Assembly (NCBI GenBank): GCA_017398125.1
Contig: JAFQHE010000021.1
Span: 42,243-106,242 of the forward strand
From: Bacteroidales bacterium
Lineage (GTDB): Bacteria; Bacteroidota; Bacteroidia; Bacteroidales; UBA932
DNA length: 64,000 nt
Reading direction: 5' to 3'
A model generated the notes under the pieces. The model ran no database searches. It was not told where the DNA came from and saw nothing but the letters and a program-made list of their open reading frames with translations. This document shows positions 28,368 to 38,738 of this stretch, one piece after another; position 1 is the first letter of the stretch, and each line of letters starts with the position of its first letter. Both the position numbers and the translations under genes were made by a program.

Positions 28368-28793
28368 TCAATCTATAGTGAATGATCCGGTTCCATGGAA
28401 TGAGTTTCCATAAATGCATACAGTATAGTAACCTGCAGTTGAAGGTGATTCCAATTTGACAAAGGGCTCAAAAAAGCTGTCACAGCTGTATGAATCTACA
28501 ACAATGCCCATATGGTTTACTATCTGCACATATACTTCGCCCAAATTCTGGTTGAAAATTACCTCAATCTCACTGTCGGCCCTATAAAGGAATACCTGCA
28601 CCGGTGCAACAATGGAGCGCTCAAATCCTGGTTTGACTGGAGTGGTAACAATTCTTACAGCAACCTCTTCAGGTGGCAGATTGGTATTTGGATCCTCATC
28701 TGGAGCAGCAAAAAGTCCAGTGGAATACAAGGCTGCAAATAGAGAAAAAAAGATGCCTTTTAGAATAGTTCTAATAAGTTTTTGTCTGTTCAT
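28368..28793 (-). CDS. DUF3244-like small secreted protein
   Basis: A 141-residue exported protein. The signal peptide GIFFSLFAALYSTGLFA is followed by a Pro/Glu-rich linker and a beta-sandwich-like domain (IEVIFNQNLGEVYVQIVNHM, then GYYTVCIYG, GTGSFTID), which is the pattern of DUF3244 proteins common in Bacteroidales. ATG 28793 fits the signal peptide better than the upstream ATG at 28817. The function is unknown; such proteins often lie beside TPR sensor genes, as here. Confidence 0.75.
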   Translation of the reverse strand: MNRQKLIRTILKGIFFSLFAALYSTGLFAAPDEDPNTNLPPEEVAVRIVTTPVKPGFERSIVAPVQVFLYRADSEIEVIFNQNLGEVYVQIVNHMGIVVDSYSCDSFFEPFVKLESPSTAGYYTVCIYGNSFHGTGSFTID

Positions 28794-29215
28794 AAGTTTA
28801 AATTTAAAATTTGACATAAATTGCTTTTTCAGATCTGATATTGATTGCGAAAGTAGCGCAATTCATAGCATGTCATCACATAGCAAACATCATACTTCAT
28901 TTTATAAAAACCTGACAAACAATGCATTGCCAAACAAAAACATAATACCACCAAAAACTTGCACAAATACCAACTTTTTCTTCATATACATCCCTACAGC
29001 CATTCAAGAGGCATCCCATACCACAAGTTGCTGACACCAAATATCTTATAAATCCAACAGCAGGACATTGCAAATCTCCGCCCCACTCTGATGCAACTAC
29101 ATATCAATATCATTTGCAGAGAGGCTGTGGGAGCCATATTGGCTACAAAACCATAGCGTTATATTTTGAACAGTTATTATTAGTAAATTTGCATGAGTGT
29201 TATTAAGCATCCGTC
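28794..29215. other. 422-base divergent intergenic region
   Basis: No gene is seen. A promoter box TAAATTTG at 29184-29191 with TTTG 15 bases upstream (29165-29168) lies before the TPR sensor gene. The rest is AT-rich with no clear structure. Confidence 0.5.
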
Positions 29216-30958
29216 ATGTTCCAACTATTTGAAAGGTTAATCCTAATTAGAGCAGCATCCCTACTGATTTTACTTACACTTGCAGGCACAAGCTGCACAT
29301 CTCCCAACGCAGTAAAGTGCAAATTGGCAAACTCAGAGATGCTTATGCAGAATTTTCCCGACAGTTCCCTGACCATTCTCCAATCCATCTCCCCTGAACA
29401 ACTTTCAGACAAAGAGGAAAAGGCCCTCTATTCATTGCTCTATTCACAGGCACTTGATAAAAATTACATCGACATCACAGATGACTCAATAATAAATATC
29501 GCGGTAAATTACTATTCAAAACGTAACGATGACAAGAGGAGAGCCCAGTCATGGTACTATTTGGGAAGGGTATATTATAATGCCAATGACACCAAGGCAG
29601 CAGTTGAGTCCTTTTTGAAAGCCAAAGCGGCTGCAGAAAAGGGTGATAACCATCTTTTGACCGGACAGATTTACAGTATTTTGGGCAAACTGTACTATGA
29701 CCAGAGCTTTTTTATTGAAGCCGCCAATGCCTATAGAAGAGCCGCAAACTTTTTCAAGAATGCTGACGAACCGGGCAGATGCGCCAATTCACTCTCCTAT
29801 GCTGCAATAAATTACCATGCTGTTGGAGAGGACTCTGTTGCCCTTGATTACTATGGCAGGGCAATTGAGTTATATGAGCAAATTTCAAATGTCAAAGCAG
29901 TTGTCGACAACACATATTGTATAGCAGCAGTACTTTTAAAGTTAAAGAGGGCTGATTCTGCAATAAATTGCATCCAAAGTGTAAAACTCAAGTACAATAT
30001 AAGAGAAGAGGCGTTGGAGTATTATCCTCTATTATGTGAACTGAATTTTGAAAAGGGCAATTATGATAAGGCCCGCTTTTACGGGAAAGCCTATCTGGAC
30101 TCAGAGATCTCAAGAAGTGACTATAAAAACAGATGTGGAATTCCATGGATAATGAAAAATATATCACTAAAGGAGAATAATCTGTCAGACCACCTGAAAT
30201 ATGAAGAGGAGTACCTGAAACTCAATCATAAAATATTGAAGGAAAAAGAGAAAAGAAACATAAAGGCAATTGAAGCCAGATACTCCCTCACAAATCTTGA
30301 AGAATCATACTCCCTTCTGGAAAAGGAGGAACGCAGGAATATGTTCATTTACACCATTGCATTGGCCTTGATATTGGCCGTTTCTGTGGGGATATACATA
30401 TACAGCAAGAAAGAGGCTCTACGTGCAAAGCGGAAGTATGCATCAGATTTGAAGATTCTGGAAAAGGTCAACAGCAGTCTGAAACAGCAGTTGGATAATA
30501 TAAAACAGAGGAGTGAAACTACAGTGGAATGGGATGACGCTGTAATTGGAGGATTGGCTTCAAGAATAAACTTAATAAAGGATCTTCTGGAATATTCCTA
30601 TGTGACAGAAGGGCATCCCGACAAATTCTATAACAAATTTCAGGACTATATAGCAGAGCACAGGAATGGGAGTTTTGATGATATAATTTTTGTTGCAAAC
30701 CAAATGTATGGTGGAGTCATAGAGAATCTGAAGGAACAATATCCGGCCTTGAATAAAAAGGAACTCCTGTACTGCAGTATGATATATTTGGGGTTCTCTT
30801 CAAATGCAATCAGGGCAATGTATATGCACCAGAATATCACAAGCATTTACAACACGCGTAGCAAGATAAACAAGAAATTGGGGATCAAAAACATTAAGTT
30901 GGACACCTATTTGAGAAACTTTGCCGCCGATTTAACTCCCAAAAACAAAATATTATGA
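29216..30958 (+). CDS. TPR membrane sensor with C-terminal HTH
   Basis: A 580-residue protein typical of Bacteroidetes. A signal/lipobox-like N-terminus (LLTLAGTSCTS) is followed by tetratricopeptide repeats from about residue 50 to 300 (for example AQSWYYLGRVYYNANDTKAA and GQIYSILGKLYYDQSFF). One membrane helix lies near 380-398 (IYTIALALILAVSVGIYIY), followed by a short coiled coil and a C-terminal helical domain ending in a LuxR-like HTH (KKELLYCSMIYLGFSSNAIR). It probably senses a periplasmic cue and regulates transcription, but the partner is unknown. It overlaps the next gene by four bases (ATGA). Confidence 0.82.
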   Translation: MFQLFERLILIRAASLLILLTLAGTSCTSPNAVKCKLANSEMLMQNFPDSSLTILQSISPEQLSDKEEKALYSLLYSQALDKNYIDITDDSIINIAVNYYSKRNDDKRRAQSWYYLGRVYYNANDTKAAVESFLKAKAAAEKGDNHLLTGQIYSILGKLYYDQSFFIEAANAYRRAANFFKNADEPGRCANSLSYAAINYHAVGEDSVALDYYGRAIELYEQISNVKAVVDNTYCIAAVLLKLKRADSAINCIQSVKLKYNIREEALEYYPLLCELNFEKGNYDKARFYGKAYLDSEISRSDYKNRCGIPWIMKNISLKENNLSDHLKYEEEYLKLNHKILKEKEKRNIKAIEARYSLTNLEESYSLLEKEERRNMFIYTIALALILAVSVGIYIYSKKEALRAKRKYASDLKILEKVNSSLKQQLDNIKQRSETTVEWDDAVIGGLASRINLIKDLLEYSYVTEGHPDKFYNKFQDYIAEHRNGSFDDIIFVANQMYGGVIENLKEQYPALNKKELLYCSMIYLGFSSNAIRAMYMHQNITSIYNTRSKINKKLGIKNIKLDTYLRNFAADLTPKNKIL

Positions 30959-31488
30959 AAAAAACACGTTTATTATCATTAGTTCTATTGTTAATGCTTC
31001 CGGTTTTCTCCTTTGCGCAAGAGGGTAAGGAAAAGAGGGCAAACCATGAGTTCAACTTCTTGGCAATGGGCGCAAATGTTTCAGAACATAAAGGAAGTCT
31101 TGCAGCCAATTACACCTTTTCATATAAATTAGTAAAGGATTTTGGTATTGGAGCAGGAACAGGATATGAATGGGTGAGCCAGGATGCATGGCTTGGTGCC
31201 GGAAATACAAAAACAAATTCTTATTCGGCAATTCCAGTATTCGTAGATTTGAGGTATGATATTCCACTCAATAATAGAAAATTGTTCCTTACAGGAGTCG
31301 TTGATACCGGAATGATATGTACTATTGGCGATTGGAAAAGATATGACTCATCATGGATCATAACACCACAATTGGGTTTCAAGATCAAATTGTACAAATC
31401 CCTATGTTTGAATATCAGATGTGCCTACAGATATATTCACTCCATTAACGCAAATTCTATTGGCGCAAACATTGGAATATCATTCTAA
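30955..31488 (+). CDS. Small outer-membrane beta-barrel protein
   Basis: A 177-residue exported protein with signal peptide LLSLVLLLMLPVFSFAQ. The mature part alternates hydrophobic and polar residues in short strands (GIGAGTGYEWVS, PVFVDLRYDIPL, IGANIGISF at the end), as in eight-stranded outer-membrane barrels. It ends in Phe, usual for barrel substrates. It is translationally coupled to the TPR sensor gene, so the two probably work together. Confidence 0.72.
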   Translation: MKKTRLLSLVLLLMLPVFSFAQEGKEKRANHEFNFLAMGANVSEHKGSLAANYTFSYKLVKDFGIGAGTGYEWVSQDAWLGAGNTKTNSYSAIPVFVDLRYDIPLNNRKLFLTGVVDTGMICTIGDWKRYDSSWIITPQLGFKIKLYKSLCLNIRCAYRYIHSINANSIGANIGISF

Positions 31489-31510
31489 ATAGATATTAAA
31501 CCCTTTATGT

Positions 31511-31560
31511 CTGACCTGAACCCCAAAAGTTTTTTCTTAGCTTTCGGGGGTTCAGGTCAG
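31511..31560 (+). terminator. Long hairpin after barrel gene (family 2)
   Basis: CTGACCTGAACCCC (31511-31524) pairs with GGGGTTCAGGTCAG (31547-31560), with an imperfect A/T-rich upper stem. No T-run follows. It shares TGAACCCCAAAAGTTTT with the terminator at 25364. Confidence 0.6.
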
Positions 31561-31704
31561 TCCCTTCAAGGATATTTTGCTGTGACTTCTTGTCCCGGAG
31601 GCCCGTTCATAATTCTGGAGCCATTTTTGAATTCTGAAAATCAACTGGAACATCTCATAAAAATAATCAACGCAAAAAAGATATTTGAAGAGTCAATCAA
31701 CCAT

Positions 31705-32118
31705 TTAGTAAGATTGCTTTTGAATATCGGATGAATAGAACAACAAAAATTCTCTCTTAATCTCATCTCTTACTCGGCGAAACTCGTTTATGTCGGTTGA
31801 GGAAGCAGGGTCATCAAAGCCTATATGCAGCCGCTTGCCTACCTTTCCGGCAAACATAGGGCAGGTCTCATTTGCTCCGCCACAAACGGTTATCACATAG
31901 TCCCACTCTTCATTCAGGTATATTTCCACACTTTTTGGTGTATGTGCAGATATGTCAATACTCACCTCTTGCATAACCTGAACAGCGTGCGGATTTACCT
32001 GCAAAACAGGGCTTGTTCCCGCTGAATGAACTTCCAAACTTTTGTCAAACGATTGCAAGAAGCCGTGCGCCATTTGGCTGCGGCAACTGTTGCCTGTACA
32101 CAGAATCAATACTCTCAT
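31705..32118 (-). CDS. arsC: Arsenate reductase / low-MW phosphatase family
   Basis: A 137-residue protein with the P-loop CTGNSCRSQMAHGF right after the first strand (CX5R), and additional cysteines in CGGANETCPMF, the arrangement of thioredoxin-linked ArsC that reduces arsenate to arsenite. ATG 32118 is used; an upstream TTG at 32127 would add three residues. No other ars gene is nearby, so detoxification outside an operon, or a phosphatase role, cannot be separated. Confidence 0.82.
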   Translation of the reverse strand: MRVLILCTGNSCRSQMAHGFLQSFDKSLEVHSAGTSPVLQVNPHAVQVMQEVSIDISAHTPKSVEIYLNEEWDYVITVCGGANETCPMFAGKVGKRLHIGFDDPASSTDINEFRRVRDEIKREFLLFYSSDIQKQSY

Positions 32119-32270
32119 AGAATCCAATTAAATAAATAGCCCGAAAAATAATTTATAAACAAGGTAACCTTGCAAAAAATAGAAGTTAGTTATCGAACCA
32201 ACTGGACTAACGCCTTCTTCGAATTAATTAACAATATATCAAACAGTTACAAAAACGCAACTACACAAAA

Positions 32271-32298
32271 AAAGGACAAACCTTGCGATTTGTCCTTT
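32271..32298 (-). terminator. Intrinsic terminator of the tRNA gene
   Basis: AAAGGACAAA pairs perfectly with TTTGTCCTTT over ten pairs around an 8-base loop; on the minus strand it is followed by TTTTTTTGTG. It lies five bases after the tRNA 3' end. Confidence 0.8.
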
Positions 32299-32302
32299 GT
32301 AG

Positions 32303-32375
<73 letters not shown>

Positions 32376-32465
32376 GTGTTATTGGACTGCAAAGGTAAGG
32401 TTAATTACTTTACAATCCAAATTTATTTTCACTTTTTATTGGATATTCTCAAACAAAAGATCATA

Positions 32466-33821
32466 TTAACCTATGAATGAGAATATTGCATTTTTATCCA
32501 ATTGCACTTGCTCTCCTGTTTCCAGATTCTTCACATTTACCTTGCCGGCATTGATCTCCTCTTCACCTACAATTGCAAAGTATGGAATACCCTTTTTGGT
32601 TGCATAGTCAAACTGCTTCTTGAGTTTGGTATTGTCGGGATAAATCTCACAATTCAAACCCTGAGCCCTCAACTCCGCTATGATTGGAAGGCTGTATGCA
32701 ACTTCGGCTGTTCCCATATTTGAGAAGAGGATCTTTGTTCCAACAATGGCCTCTTTAGGGAACTTTTCAAGTCCCTGAAGCACATCATAAATTCTGTCGG
32801 CACCAAATGAGATGCCCACTCCACTCATGTTAGGGAGACCGAAGATTCCGGTAAGGTCATCATATCTTCCGCCACCACAGATACTTCCTATTGCAAAATC
32901 CTTTGCCTTCACCTCAAAGATTGCTCCTGTATAGTAGTTGAGTCCCCTCGCCAATGAGAGGTCAATCTCTACCTCCTGGTTGATTCTGGCGGCCGATATA
33001 TAACCAAACAGCTCTTCGAGTTCAGCAACTCCCTTCATTCCGGCCTCTGATGATGCCAGAATAGCCTTCATCTTTTCAATCTTCTCAGCCGCACTGCCCT
33101 GCAAAAGCAAAACCGGCTCAATGGTGCTGATACCCTGCTCATCAATTCCCCTTTCGCGCAACTCATCCTTTACTGCATCAAGTCCAATCTTGTCTATCTT
33201 GTCAATTGCAACTGTTATATCTACAAGTTTGTCGGGATGGCCAATGATTTCACTCAACCCCTGCAATACCTTTCTGTTGTTGATTTTGATGCAGACATTC
33301 ACTCCAAATTTGGCAAAAACCTCATCTACAATCTGCACAAGTTCCAACTCGTTTATAAGCGACTTGCTTCCAATAACATCCACATCACACTGGTAGAACT
33401 CCCTGTATCTTCCCTTCTGCGGACGGTCTGCCCTCCAAACCGGCTGTATCTGGTAACGTTTGAAAGGGAATACAAGTTCGTTCTGATGCTGTACCACATA
33501 GCGTGCAAACGGAACTGTAAGGTCATATCTCAACCCCTTCTCACACACCTTTAACGAAAGCGCATTGCTGTTTGACAACATCTCAGGCTCCACCTTTGCA
33601 AAGGCATCACCAGAATTGAGTACTTTAAAGAGAAGTTTGTCTCCCTCATCACCATATTTTCCCAACAATGTTGAGAGATTCTCCATTGAAGGGGTCTCAA
33701 GCGGTGCATATCCGTACTTTTTGAATACTGAGCGTATTGTGTCAAATATGTAATTTCTGCCAGCCATCTCTGCTGGGCCAAAATCTCTGGTTCCCTTTGG
33801 AATACTTGGTTTCTGTGCCAT
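32466..33821 (-). CDS. hisS: Histidyl-tRNA synthetase
   Basis: A 451-residue class II aminoacyl-tRNA synthetase. Motif 2 ([15 protein letters not shown]), the histidine-specific [15 protein letters not shown] motif, motif 3 ([15 protein letters not shown]), and a C-terminal anticodon-binding domain from about residue 350 are present. The ATG follows the nfnB stop with no gap (TAGATG), so hisS is probably cotranscribed with nfnAB although the functions are unrelated. Confidence 0.96.
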   Translation of the reverse strand: MAQKPSIPKGTRDFGPAEMAGRNYIFDTIRSVFKKYGYAPLETPSMENLSTLLGKYGDEGDKLLFKVLNSGDAFAKVEPEMLSNSNALSLKVCEKGLRYDLTVPFARYVVQHQNELVFPFKRYQIQPVWRADRPQKGRYREFYQCDVDVIGSKSLINELELVQIVDEVFAKFGVNVCIKINNRKVLQGLSEIIGHPDKLVDITVAIDKIDKIGLDAVKDELRERGIDEQGISTIEPVLLLQGSAAEKIEKMKAILASSEAGMKGVAELEELFGYISAARINQEVEIDLSLARGLNYYTGAIFEVKAKDFAIGSICGGGRYDDLTGIFGLPNMSGVGISFGADRIYDVLQGLEKFPKEAIVGTKILFSNMGTAEVAYSLPIIAELRAQGLNCEIYPDNTKLKKQFDYATKKGIPYFAIVGEEEINAGKVNVKNLETGEQVQLDKNAIFSFIG

Positions 33822-35213
33822 CTATTTTAACGATTTAATATATTCATCAATTGATTTGGCAGCCTTGCGTCCAGCCCCCATTGCCAAAATTACGGTTGCC
33901 GCACCTGTAACTGCATCGCCTCCCGCGAAAATCCCCTCACGTGTAGTTCTTCCATCTTCGGTTGCCTCAATGCCGCCCCTGCGGTTTTTCTTGAGACCTT
34001 CAGTTGTATTGGCCACCAAAGGATTTGGAGAGGTACCCAACGACATTATCACGGTATCTGCCTCTATTTCTACTCTTGAGCCCTCCTTTGGAGTTACTGA
34101 GCATCTGCCGCTTGCATCAGGCTCTCCCAATACCATCTCTTCGCATACAAGACCTTTTACCCATCCCCTCTCATCACCGGCAATCTCCACAGGATTTACA
34201 AGGAAGCGGAACTCTATGCCCTCCTCCTTTGCATGATGTATCTCTTCCCGACGGGCTGGCAACTCATTCTCAGTTCTTCTGTAGACAATAGAGACTCTGT
34301 CGGCACCCAGGCGCATTGCAGTTCTTGCAGCATCCATAGCAACATTGCCGCCACCTACAACACACACTTTCCTACCCACAAAGATTGGAGTGTGCGACTC
34401 CTCCTTGTATGCCTGCATAAGGTTGTTTCTGGTAAGGAACTCATTGGCCGACAATACCCCATTGAGGTTTTCGCCCGGTATGTTCATAAATTTTGGAAGA
34501 CCCGCTCCAAGACCAATAAACACAGCCTTGAACCCCTCCTGGTCGAAGAGTTCATCAACACTCAATGTACGTCCAATTATTACATTGGTCTCTATCTTTA
34601 CGCCCAATGCCTTTACATTTTCAATCTCTGCAGCCACTACCTTGTCCTTTGGCAATCTGAACTCCGGTATGCCGTACATAAGCACGCCTCCAGCCTTGTG
34701 CAGACTCTCGAATATTGTAACATCGTAACCCATCTTTGCAAGGTCACTCGCACATGCGAGACCACTCGGGCCACTTCCTACAACAGCAACTTTAATACCA
34801 TTGGGTTCATCCTTCTCAACAAAAGAGAGACCATTCTCCCTGCTCCAGTCAGCCACAAACCTCTCAAGTTTGCCAATTGCAACAGGCTCACCCTTTATGC
34901 CAAGCACACAAGAGCCCTCACATTGGGTCTCCTGCGGACAAACCCTTCCGCAAATTGCAGGCAGTGAACTATCTATTGATATTACTCTTGCAGCCTCTGC
35001 AAAGTCACCTTTTACAATCTTCTCAATAAAGAACGGGATCTTTACAGATACCGGACAAGCTGTCATACAAGAGGGCTTTTTACAATTCAGACACCTTGAC
35101 GCCTCAAGTACAGCCTCCTGCTCATTATATCCGTAACTAACCTCCTCAAAATTTGTTGCCCTCACCTTAGGATCCTGCTCTCTGACGGCAACACGCGACA
35201 TATTTCTAGCCAT
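33822..35213 (-). CDS. nfnB: NfnB / GltD-like flavoprotein subunit
   Basis: A 463-residue FAD/NADPH oxidoreductase. The N-terminus has cysteines for iron-sulfur clusters (CLNCKKPSCMTACPV and CGRVCPQETQCEGSCVLG), then an FAD-binding VAVVGSGPSGLACASDLA and a NADPH-binding VCVVGGGNVAMDAARTAM. On its own it resembles glutamate synthase small subunit, but the adjoining upstream gene encodes NfnA, so an electron-bifurcating NADH-dependent ferredoxin:NADP+ oxidoreductase is the better call. It overlaps nfnA by eight bases. Confidence 0.87.
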   Translation of the reverse strand: MARNMSRVAVREQDPKVRATNFEEVSYGYNEQEAVLEASRCLNCKKPSCMTACPVSVKIPFFIEKIVKGDFAEAARVISIDSSLPAICGRVCPQETQCEGSCVLGIKGEPVAIGKLERFVADWSRENGLSFVEKDEPNGIKVAVVGSGPSGLACASDLAKMGYDVTIFESLHKAGGVLMYGIPEFRLPKDKVVAAEIENVKALGVKIETNVIIGRTLSVDELFDQEGFKAVFIGLGAGLPKFMNIPGENLNGVLSANEFLTRNNLMQAYKEESHTPIFVGRKVCVVGGGNVAMDAARTAMRLGADRVSIVYRRTENELPARREEIHHAKEEGIEFRFLVNPVEIAGDERGWVKGLVCEEMVLGEPDASGRCSVTPKEGSRVEIEADTVIMSLGTSPNPLVANTTEGLKKNRRGGIEATEDGRTTREGIFAGGDAVTGAATVILAMGAGRKAAKSIDEYIKSLK

Positions 35214-36069
35214 TACTTCTCTCTATTCCAATTTTACACTTGTGATCACTCTCTATCTCCTGAGGCTTGTACATTGCCTGTCGGCGCATTGCCTCTTCAA
35301 AATCAACCTGGTACGCATCAAACTCAGGACCGTCCACACAGGCAAACTTTGTCTGGCCGCCAACTGTTACCCTGCATGCTCCGCACATGCCTGTACCGTC
35401 AACCATAAGCGTATTAAGGCTCACTACAAGCGGCAAATTGTATTTGGCAGTTGTCTGTGCCACAAACTTCATCATAATCATCGGGCCTATGGCAACCGCC
35501 TGGGTATACTCCTTGCCACCCTCAATAAGTTTTGACAACATTGCAGTAACAAGTCCCTTCTCTCCTTTTGAACCGTCATCGGTACAAATGTAAAGGTTAT
35601 CGCACACAGCCCTCATCTTGTCTTCAAGAATAAGGAGTTCGGCTGTTTTTGCTCCAATTATAATATCAACACAAGCACCTGCCTCATGCAGATACTTAGC
35701 CTGCGGATAGACAGGAGCCACACCAAGTCCTCCTGCTATAAAAATATATCTTTGCTTTTTCAGCTCCTCAACCGGTACTCCAAAAAACTCCGACGGCTGG
35801 CCAAGCGGTCCTGCAACGTCTACAAGGCAATCGCCTTCATTCAAAGAGCATATTCTTCTGCTTGATGCTCCAACAATCTGTGTAACAATTGTTACCGTTC
35901 CCTTCTCCCTGTCGAAATTACAGACAGTCAAAGGCACCCTTTCACCCTCTTCGCATGCACGCACAATCAGGAACTGACCTGGTTTTGCAGCATGTGCAAC
36001 TCTGGGAGCCTCTACCTCCATAAGGCAAATGACAGGACTCAAAATCTCTTTTTTTACAATTTTATACAT
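35206..36069 (-). CDS. nfnA: NfnA ferredoxin:NADP reductase subunit
   Basis: A 287-residue protein of the dihydroorotate dehydrogenase electron-transfer/sulfide dehydrogenase type. An N-terminal FAD-binding barrel (KPGQFLIVRA, RVPLTVCNFD) is followed by an NAD-binding domain (FIAGGLGVAPVYPQ) and a [2Fe-2S] site (GTGMCGACRVTVGG, then FACVDGPEFD). Partner of NfnB; together they balance NADH, NADPH and ferredoxin pools in anaerobes. It is the first gene of nfnA-nfnB-hisS. Confidence 0.87.
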   Translation of the reverse strand: MYKIVKKEILSPVICLMEVEAPRVAHAAKPGQFLIVRACEEGERVPLTVCNFDREKGTVTIVTQIVGASSRRICSLNEGDCLVDVAGPLGQPSEFFGVPVEELKKQRYIFIAGGLGVAPVYPQAKYLHEAGACVDIIIGAKTAELLILEDKMRAVCDNLYICTDDGSKGEKGLVTAMLSKLIEGGKEYTQAVAIGPMIMMKFVAQTTAKYNLPLVVSLNTLMVDGTGMCGACRVTVGGQTKFACVDGPEFDAYQVDFEEAMRRQAMYKPQEIESDHKCKIGIERSNG

Positions 36070-36103
36070 TGCTATAATGTTAATGTGGTTCCAATCTTCT
36101 CAA

Positions 36104-38596
36104 CTATTCAACATCCTTCAAGGACTTGAACGAGTAGCCCTTTCTCTTCAGATACTGAATTATTTCACCTAATCTGTTATATAATCTGTCGGTTCTTGAC
36201 TCATCCACACCCGGATGTATGAGGATTACTGCCCCTTTAAGCCCGACAGCCTTTTCGTATGTATACAACCGGTCAATAAGTTTCTGTGAACTCTGGTAGT
36301 TCTTCATTGACGGTGTTGTATAATCCGCAGGTGTGGCGGTTCCAGGTGTATAGTTCAACACCTTGTAACCCATATTTTCAATAATGTTCACACACTCTTC
36401 GTTATAATACTCATACGGAGGCAGATACCATCTGCTCTCATCAACACTCACATCAAAATGTTCAAGTTCACGGGCATTCTGTCTCAAATCTTCTATAAGT
36501 TCATCTTTTGATACCAGCATGGAATCTCTATTCTCCCACGCACAATAGAGCAAATGTCCGTTTGAGTGGCCTCCAACATAATGTCCAGCCTTGATTATGT
36601 CATTTATAAGATTTCTGTGTTCATCCATTCTCAAGCAATTGCCGGTAAGGAAGAATGATCCTTTGATTCTCTCTTTCTTCAGTATTTTCAATATTTTTTC
36701 TCCACCCTGGAACATTGAATCTGCAGTAAATACCAGGTAAATATTCTTCTTGTCGGGCTCTATCCTCACAATCGCCCCGTAAGCATCCCTTTCAACTTCA
36801 AGTGAGGTCTGTTCGATTCCCATATTCTCCATAGCTGCAAAATAGTAGGCAAGTCCAGCCGTTCCGTCCATTGTAGGCTCATTGCTTGCATAATCTCCAA
36901 TGTCATCATGGTAAACTGCTATGCCTGCATTGAATACTGCAAACTCATCCTCCTTTGTCAATGATCCGCCTGCCCTCTCCTCAAAAACGGTTCTGTATAC
37001 AGGTCCGTCTATCAGTCCGCCATATGTTAAATCTCCGCTTACAACTGTATATGACGAGTGCGGCCACATCGGAACATCACTGCCTCCAGCCGGATACCCT
37101 ACTATCATTGTTGTTCCCCACGGATTGCATCCAAGAAGCCAATCCCTCAATGCAGCCTCCATCTCAACAAATGAGGAGTCTCCTGTCACCTGATTATAGA
37201 GTCTTGCCTGTGTTATTGCAGCGGAGGTCAAGTTATTTGAGCACCAAATATATGGTATTCCGTTCATAAAAGGATCACCCGCTGCCCTCTTCTTAAGCGC
37301 TGAGAGGCCCTGCTTCATGAATGTCTGATATTTTGCAGCGACAAGGCTGTCGGGAGAAGAGGCAAGATAGTAGTGACCAAGATTGATGAAAGGGTAGAAC
37401 TGGTAATGTCTTCCCCTACCCAGCTCCATCCATGGAGACACAGGTTCAAGTTCACCCCAATAATCGGCCTTCTTGAGCCACTCATCCGACTTGTATGCGT
37501 CATACATGGTTGCAGCTGCAAGTTCTATATCATCTACATAAGAATCTTCTTCATAAAAATATGGAGAGACAAGACATGCGGTCTGGGTATTTCCTGGCTC
37601 ATCCTCTGCGAAGTCATAAGCCTGCATAGCCTTGACCATCATTGTTTTTGCAAATTTAGGATCTATCTTTTCAAAGACCTTGGCTCCCAATGCAAATGTT
37701 GAAGAGAACTTGCCGGCAGTGGATGATACACCTGTTGTCCTGTTTATCCATTTGCCGAGACCCTGAGGTTTTCCTGTTACAAAATAGACAGGTCTTCCCA
37801 ATCCCGGGCCCCATCCATAATCTACAGAGTCCTTATAGGGCACCCTGAAACCGGCATGATCCCTGTCATCTGCAATCTGGTTGAACATGACCCTCTCTTC
37901 GGGATTCATCTTCATCATCCAGTCAAGGCCCCATCTGGCCTCATCAAGAATATCAGGAATACCGTTTGCTCCCTTGCGTCCCATGGCATCATAGAGATCC
38001 TTGAAGACTGATTTATCTTCCTGCTGCATATATGCAAACATCAGATGATATGTTGTTGTCGCCGATGTTGTAAGGTATTGGAGATAATCTGTTGCATCGT
38101 GCCATCCTCCGGTAACATCAATCCTCTCTCCGCTTCTTGTAGGATGATCAACAATATAACCGTCATGCTGGTGGCATAGTGTATCGTTGTACGGATTGTA
38201 GCCACATCGCTGCTGTCTCAAATAGACCAATAGGAAATCTGCAAGCCCCTCATATACGTTTGACGAGATTTTAAAAATCGGAGACTTGGCATTATTGAAG
38301 ACAACATAATAGCCTCCATCCTTTTTAAGATTTGAGAAGTCAAGTCTGAAAGCGCTCTTCATACCCCATTTGCCGGCATCCTCCGCACGCTGCGCAAAAG
38401 ATGAAAATACAGGCTTCTTTGTAGAGGCATCATAAACAGAAAAAACTCCTCCAACAGACTCCTCTGTAGAGATGAATACTGCAACCTTCTTGTCCAAAGG
38501 CAAATACCCCAACTGATTGACCCTTATCCATTGGCCTGCCATTGCCGCTACCGCGGATAAAATCATGGCAAACAGAAGCAAAACGAACCTTTTCAT
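36104..38596 (-). CDS. GH9 cellulase fused to a NodB-like deacetylase domain
   Basis: An 830-residue secreted enzyme. Signal peptide to about residue 20; an immunoglobulin-like CelD_N domain (residues 21-100, IRVNQLGYLP); the GH9 (alpha/alpha)6 barrel with GGWHDATDY (nucleophilic water Asp) and SNEPTMDG (acid Glu573); then a polysaccharide deacetylase-like domain from about 610. The deacetylase keeps the metal His pair (GHSNGH, His677/His681) but motif 1 reads FTADS, so the usual catalytic-base Asp is Ala625 and only Asp626 remains. GH9 activity on beta-1,4-glucans is likely; deacetylase activity is doubtful. Confidence 0.88.
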   Translation of the reverse strand: MKRFVLLLFAMILSAVAAMAGQWIRVNQLGYLPLDKKVAVFISTEESVGGVFSVYDASTKKPVFSSFAQRAEDAGKWGMKSAFRLDFSNLKKDGGYYVVFNNAKSPIFKISSNVYEGLADFLLVYLRQQRCGYNPYNDTLCHQHDGYIVDHPTRSGERIDVTGGWHDATDYLQYLTTSATTTYHLMFAYMQQEDKSVFKDLYDAMGRKGANGIPDILDEARWGLDWMMKMNPEERVMFNQIADDRDHAGFRVPYKDSVDYGWGPGLGRPVYFVTGKPQGLGKWINRTTGVSSTAGKFSSTFALGAKVFEKIDPKFAKTMMVKAMQAYDFAEDEPGNTQTACLVSPYFYEEDSYVDDIELAAATMYDAYKSDEWLKKADYWGELEPVSPWMELGRGRHYQFYPFINLGHYYLASSPDSLVAAKYQTFMKQGLSALKKRAAGDPFMNGIPYIWCSNNLTSAAITQARLYNQVTGDSSFVEMEAALRDWLLGCNPWGTTMIVGYPAGGSDVPMWPHSSYTVVSGDLTYGGLIDGPVYRTVFEERAGGSLTKEDEFAVFNAGIAVYHDDIGDYASNEPTMDGTAGLAYYFAAMENMGIEQTSLEVERDAYGAIVRIEPDKKNIYLVFTADSMFQGGEKILKILKKERIKGSFFLTGNCLRMDEHRNLINDIIKAGHYVGGHSNGHLLYCAWENRDSMLVSKDELIEDLRQNARELEHFDVSVDESRWYLPPYEYYNEECVNIIENMGYKVLNYTPGTATPADYTTPSMKNYQSSQKLIDRLYTYEKAVGLKGAVILIHPGVDESRTDRLYNRLGEIIQYLKRKGYSFKSLKDVE

Positions 38597-38738
38597 AATA
38601 AAAAATTTAGAGTTGTGCCACTACGCATATCAATCGGCAAATTTACTAAGATTTACATATACTCACAAATCAATCAGCCTATAAAAAATAAAGGGAGAGC
38701 CATCCGACCCTCCCTTTACAGCAACTCTCCATAGGAGA

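Noticed and set aside
33822..35213. Glutamate synthase small subunit (GltD)
   Set aside because: No large GltB subunit is adjacent, whereas NfnA overlaps it by eight bases.
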